Shown: in pieces, positions 60,751-64,000 of the stretch
How positions within the stretch are numbered: the first letter of the stretch is position 1
How the letters are laid out: each line of letters opens with the position of its first letter
NCBI GenBank assembly: GCA_964449325.1
Contig: CAYUYJ010000003.1
Coordinates: forward strand, 180,829 to 244,828
Length of the DNA: 64,000 bases
Direction of reading: 5' to 3'
Origin: RGIG3002 sp964449325
Lineage (GTDB): Bacteria; Bacillota; Clostridia; Lachnospirales; Lachnospiraceae
The notes under the pieces: model-generated
The model's input: only the letters and a program-made list of their open reading frames with translations
Databases searched by the model: none
Told to the model about the DNA's origin: nothing
Program-made: the position numbers and the translations under genes

Positions 60751-61066
60751 AAAGCATAATTTCATATATTCTTATTTTTAATACAATATGACACTTAGAA
60801 GTAGTGGTTTAAGGTGTCACCGTTAGTATTCTCTTAAATTTGTAGCAGACCTTGCCCGAAGCAAGGGTGGTGTTGCTTCTATAAAAACAGAAAGATTTCT
60901 GAAATCCATGCTTTATATTCACAATTTATTACAATTGAAAAGTGGGAGGACAGAAAAGCGAATTGGGAAGTTTCCGTTTCTGTGCAAGGGGATAGGACTG
61001 TGGTTAACAGAGGATACGGAAGATTTGTGTTTTTGATATTTCCTCCCAACAAAAAGGAGGAAAAAC
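60751..61066 (+). promoter_or_regulatory. Long structured leader of the second Rpn gene
   Basis: Hairpins visible by eye: TGACACTTA/TAAGGTGTCA (60789-60797, 60810-60819, one bulge) and CTTGC-CCGAA-GCAAG (60851-60865) with outer AGCA/TGCT. At the 3' end TTTCCTCC (61039-61046) pairs with GGAGGAAA (61056-61063), hiding the ribosome binding site with a 9-base loop. GGGAGGA (60944-60950) can instead pair with TCCTCCC (61041-61047). No open frame with a binding site is present. Confidence 0.55.
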
Positions 61067-61972
61067 ATGAATACAAAAAGAAACCAGAAAGATACCGTGT
61101 ATCGGATGCTCTTTCGGGAGCCGGAAAATGCACTTTCGTTGTATAATGGCTTAAACGGAACGGATTACAAAGATGTTTCTCTGTTAGAATTTAATACACT
61201 GGAAAATGCGATTTACATGGGTATGAAAAATGACTTGTCATTTTTGATTATGGAACAGATGAATCTGTATGAACAGCAGGCAACTTACACACCTAATATG
61301 CCGCTACGAGATTTGTTTTACGTGGCAGATTTATTGCAGGTTTATGTGAAGGACAGGACCTTGTACAGTTCCAGACAGATACAGGTTCCCACGCCTCACT
61401 TTATTGTGTTTTACAATGGAATGGAAGGGAAGCCGGAACACATGGAGTTGAAGCTGTCGGATGCATATGAGGTACCAACTGACAGACCGGAGCTTGAGTT
61501 GACGGTACACGTTCTAAATATCAATCCGGGGATGAATGAGGAACTGAAAGAAAAATGTCCAATCCTGAAAGAATATGTGATTTATGTCGAGACGATACGA
61601 AGCTATGCAAAGACCATGCAGTTAAATGAGGCGGTGGAACGGGCAGTGGAAGAGTGCATTCGGAACAACGTTTTAAAGGAGTTCCTGCGAAGACAGAGAG
61701 CGGAGGTTGTGAAGATGAGTATTTATGAATATGATGAAGAACGGGAAATGAAGTTGATACGGGCAGATGAGAGAGAAATGGGAAGAGAAGAAGAGAGAAA
61801 AAAAGTGGAAGAAGAGAGAAAAGAAAAGGAGAATGCCATAAAGGCAGTTGTCTCTCTCTGTAAAGAATTTGGCAATACAAAGGAGCAGACAATAGATAAA
61901 CTCATGGAAAAGTGCAATCTTTCCAGAGAAAATGCGGAAGAAAAAGTAGAAAGCTACTGGGATGAGCAGTGA
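61067..61972 (+). CDS. Rpn/PD-(D/E)XK nuclease-family protein
   Basis: 301 residues. The nuclease core is read in NDLSFLIMEQMNLYEQQ, where Asp and the Glu-Gln pair fit the Rpn pattern, followed by LRDLFYVADLL. A highly charged helix (about residues 230-265) leads to a C-terminal domain ending NTKEQTIDKLMEKCNLSREN...SYW, alike to the end of the first Rpn protein. It stands behind the structured leader. Possible roles are phage defence or recombination, as for known Rpn proteins. Confidence 0.8.
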   Translation: MNTKRNQKDTVYRMLFREPENALSLYNGLNGTDYKDVSLLEFNTLENAIYMGMKNDLSFLIMEQMNLYEQQATYTPNMPLRDLFYVADLLQVYVKDRTLYSSRQIQVPTPHFIVFYNGMEGKPEHMELKLSDAYEVPTDRPELELTVHVLNINPGMNEELKEKCPILKEYVIYVETIRSYAKTMQLNEAVERAVEECIRNNVLKEFLRRQRAEVVKMSIYEYDEEREMKLIRADEREMGREEERKKVEEERKEKENAIKAVVSLCKEFGNTKEQTIDKLMEKCNLSRENAEEKVESYWDEQ

Positions 61973-61981
61973 ACTGTGAAA

Positions 61982-62003
61982 AGGTGCCGGAGGGCACTTT
62001 TTT
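61982..62003 (+). terminator. Terminator of the second Rpn gene, target of the intron
   Basis: GTGCC (61984-61988) pairs with GGCAC (61993-61997), followed by TTTTTT. The group II intron begins 10 bases after the T-tract. Confidence 0.8.
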
Positions 62004-62013
62004 GCGTAATAGG

Positions 62014-63927
62014 GTGTGTCCAGCGAAGCTGGACCACACTTGCCGGTGTAAGTCCGGTCACGGTAATCGCCAGTGAGCCGTGTAGCTAAACTCGGTGCGT
62101 TGTAGTAATACAGGGTGCTAAGCGAGTGGATAAAGTAACCTCGGTAAGAGGTGCGAGCAATCATGCAGACCGTAACATTAAGTGAATTCTGCCGTATCGT
62201 TAAAAAAAGGTCTCAAAAGAGAATCAAAGGGAAGTTGAACCTTGCCTATTTGGGTGAAAACCATGGAACGTGTGTAGATACTGGAAAGCAGCACGGAAGA
62301 ATCCCTCGGTATATGGGAAGCGGTATGTATGAAAAGTGTGGTTCGGAACTGGAGAGACCCTACCTGTCACCGAAAGGTAAAGATGAAGTGTATAAGCTTG
62401 GCGAAGTCACTATCATGACAGGAGGGAGTCGGAGGGGAACATAGTACCGATAATGGCTGTGCAAGAAAACGCAGACTATGGAAAGGTTCCCTGCTTCATT
62501 CATGTTTGTAGAGAGGGTAAGTGTGAGAGAATGTCATGATGACTAACAACTCCAAAGAAAAAGTACGACAACTTCAAAACAAACTATATCTAACAGCCAA
62601 GAAATGCAGTAGCAGAAGATTTCATGCTCTCTATGACAAAGTCTATCGAGACGACGTCTTATATGAAGCATGGAAGCGAGTGAAAGCCAATCAAGGAACT
62701 AGCGGAGTGGATGGAATCACTATCGAGGATGTAGAGGCAAGCGGAGTAAACCGCTATCTAACTGGAATACAGTTGGAACTAAAAGGTGGAACATACAGAC
62801 CACTTCCAGTCCGAAGAGTAATGATACCAAAGCCAGACGGAAGTCAGAGACCACTTGGAATACCATGTGTGAAAGACCGAATTGTGCAAATGGCTACAAA
62901 AATAGCAATAGAACCCGTATTTGAAGCGGACTTTAAGGACTGTTCCTACGGATTCAGACCGAAGCGTAGGGCAAAACAGGCGCTAGAGGTAGTCAGAAAA
63001 GCATGCAACAATAAAGGTTACTACGTGGTAGATGCAGATATTGAAAAGTTCTTTGACAACGTAAACCAAGATAAGCTAATGGCTCTTATTGAGTTAAGAA
63101 TCTCAGACAGAAGAATTTTAAAACTCATAAGGCAGTGGCTAAAATCAGGAGTTCTCTATGGGAACATCCTAGAAATCAGCGAACTTGGAACAAGCCAAGG
63201 CTCGGTTATTTCACCGTTGCTGGCAAATATCTACCTGAACACGCTAGACCGACTGTGGGAAAAGTATGGACTTACCCATGGAATACTCGTAAGGTATGCG
63301 GATGATACTGTAATCATTTGCAAGAACAAGAAAAGTGCAAACCATGCATTGACCCTATTGCAGTACATCATGGGAAAACTGGACTTGAAATTACACCCTG
63401 TTAAGACAAAGATTGTCTGTATGTGGGACGGAAAGGAAGGCTTTGACTTCCTGGGAATGCACCACAGACGTATGACAACGGAGACGAGACAGGGAAACAC
63501 CTTTCAAGAGACCTATCAGTACCCAAGCCGAAAGGCGATGAAGAAGATAAAATCTGCAATAAAGTCGAACGTGAATAGTAGAAGTCTACTGGTAGCAAGA
63601 GAAGAGGATTTGATAAAGAATCTGAATCCGAAAATAACAGGGTGGAAGAACTATTACACAACAAAGACGAGTGATAAATGGATGAAGGCACTTGATTGGT
63701 ACATCATTTGCACCTTTACGGGATGGTACAACAAGAAACATCAGAGACGTAACCGTATGTCAAAGGTGGGATTTGTGAGAAGTACCATATATGAAAAAGG
63801 CTTGAAAAGAATGGCTGCGGCATGACGTAACGCTGTAGAAAGAAGAATGTCGGAAAGCCGTGTGAGGGAGAACCTCATGCACGGTTTGATGAGGGGGAAG
63901 AGGGCAAAGCCCTCTAACCTACTCTAC
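62014..63927 (+). mobile_element. Group IIC-type intron inserted behind a terminator
   Basis: The 5' end GTGTG matches the group II consensus. The 3' part has a domain V hairpin at about 63854-63888 with the AGC triad (AGCCGTG ... CACGG) and a domain VI-like hairpin (GAGGGC/GCCCTC), ending in AC at 63927. The encoded reverse transcriptase lacks an endonuclease domain, and insertion is directly downstream of a Rho-independent terminator; both are hallmarks of bacterial class C introns. CCTATT (62245-62250) is complementary to AATAGG just before the 5' end and is a likely EBS1/IBS1 pair. The 3' boundary is estimated. Confidence 0.85.
62536..63825 (+). CDS. ltrA: Group II intron reverse transcriptase/maturase
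   Basis: 429 residues, encoded in intron domain IV. Reverse transcriptase motifs include VRRVMIPKPDGSQRPLGIP, YGFRPKRRAKQAL, ADIEKFFDNV, GTSQGSVISPLLANIYL and the active-site YADD. A maturase/GIIM region follows (NPKITGWKNYYTTKTS). No HNH endonuclease domain follows, as in class C proteins. It helps splicing and reverse transcription into new sites. The reading frame is intact, so the element may be active. Confidence 0.95.
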   Translation: MMTNNSKEKVRQLQNKLYLTAKKCSSRRFHALYDKVYRDDVLYEAWKRVKANQGTSGVDGITIEDVEASGVNRYLTGIQLELKGGTYRPLPVRRVMIPKPDGSQRPLGIPCVKDRIVQMATKIAIEPVFEADFKDCSYGFRPKRRAKQALEVVRKACNNKGYYVVDADIEKFFDNVNQDKLMALIELRISDRRILKLIRQWLKSGVLYGNILEISELGTSQGSVISPLLANIYLNTLDRLWEKYGLTHGILVRYADDTVIICKNKKSANHALTLLQYIMGKLDLKLHPVKTKIVCMWDGKEGFDFLGMHHRRMTTETRQGNTFQETYQYPSRKAMKKIKSAIKSNVNSRSLLVAREEDLIKNLNPKITGWKNYYTTKTSDKWMKALDWYIICTFTGWYNKKHQRRNRMSKVGFVRSTIYEKGLKRMAAA

Positions 63928-64000
63928 AAAAATAGGAAAAAAAATGTAACAGTTCAGCCTTCACGTATTGACAAACGGACGAAAACGGCTGATAACATTC
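63928..64000 (+). other. 3' flank of the intron
   Basis: The remaining 73 bases begin AAAAATAGGAAAA and contain a possible TTGACA-like box (TTGACAAACGG near 63968). No gene can be supported before the window ends. Confidence 0.4.

Noticed and set aside
62151..62444. Open frame of 97 codons in the 5' part of the intron
   Set aside because: It lies in the structured RNA domains of the group II intron, has no family resemblance and no need to be coding.

Overview
The window looks like a chromosomal segment of a spore-forming, low-to-moderate GC Firmicute, most probably a member of the Lachnospiraceae. The basis is the sporulation and division run hup-rqcP-yabP-yabQ-divIC-spoIIE-tilS-hpt-ftsH, a CotS-like coat protein, the TSCPD, DUF3048 and Rpn families, clean TTGACA/TATAAT promoters, purine-rich ribosome binding sites and many Rho-independent terminators. 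No species can be named from the sequence alone.

Layout. (1) 1-9.2 kb: a catabolic island. It holds the 3' end of a substrate-binding protein, two permeases and two ATPases of the Urt/Liv ABC type, and a cytidylate-kinase-like protein. Facing and following these are two different cytosine-deaminase (CodA) paralogs and a dihydropyrimidinase/hydantoinase. Together they suggest import of a small nitrogen-rich cyclic compound, its deamination and ring opening. (2) 9.2-26.7 kb: mostly housekeeping genes: murG, a TSCPD protein, pgi, a D-2-hydroxyacid dehydrogenase, mtnN and luxS, cca, a CotS-like protein, a PEGA-domain protein, then the sporulation/division run. spoIIE is short and has a promoter with Spo0A-type geometry. 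(3) 26.7-37.4 kb: a possible small RNA, a GH13 glucosidase, tRNA-Tyr and tRNA-Leu, a P-loop protein, a Nudix hydrolase and a DUF3048 lipoprotein. These are followed by a very large RND pump with its own TetR regulator and operator. (4) 37.4-51.9 kb: a SNF2/SWIM helicase, an iron-dependent alcohol dehydrogenase, a broken CPBP protease gene, small enzymes, an Rpn/PD-(D/E)XK nuclease, and an ABC transporter with a two-component system. (5) 51.9-55.6 kb: the riboflavin operon ribD-ribE-ribBA-ribH behind an FMN riboswitch. (6) 55.7-64 kb: accessory DNA with a broken acetyltransferase, TetR/DUF998, a HIT protein, an ECF sigma factor with a DUF4179-like partner, and a second Rpn nuclease behind a long structured leader. 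It ends in a group IIC-type intron inserted just behind that nuclease's terminator.

Signals most worth following: (a) both Rpn genes carry an anti-Shine-Dalgarno segment that can pair either with an upstream copy or with the ribosome binding site, with the same 9-nt loop in both genes; (b) the first Rpn gene has a strong internal in-frame start for its C-terminal 58 residues; (c) a short motif, T-R-Y-GTAATA, recurs directly after terminator T-tracts, and the group II intron's apparent EBS1 is complementary to it; (d) the transporter/CodA/HydA/CodA island has active-site differences in both deaminases. Functional statements come from reading family motifs by eye; no database search was run.
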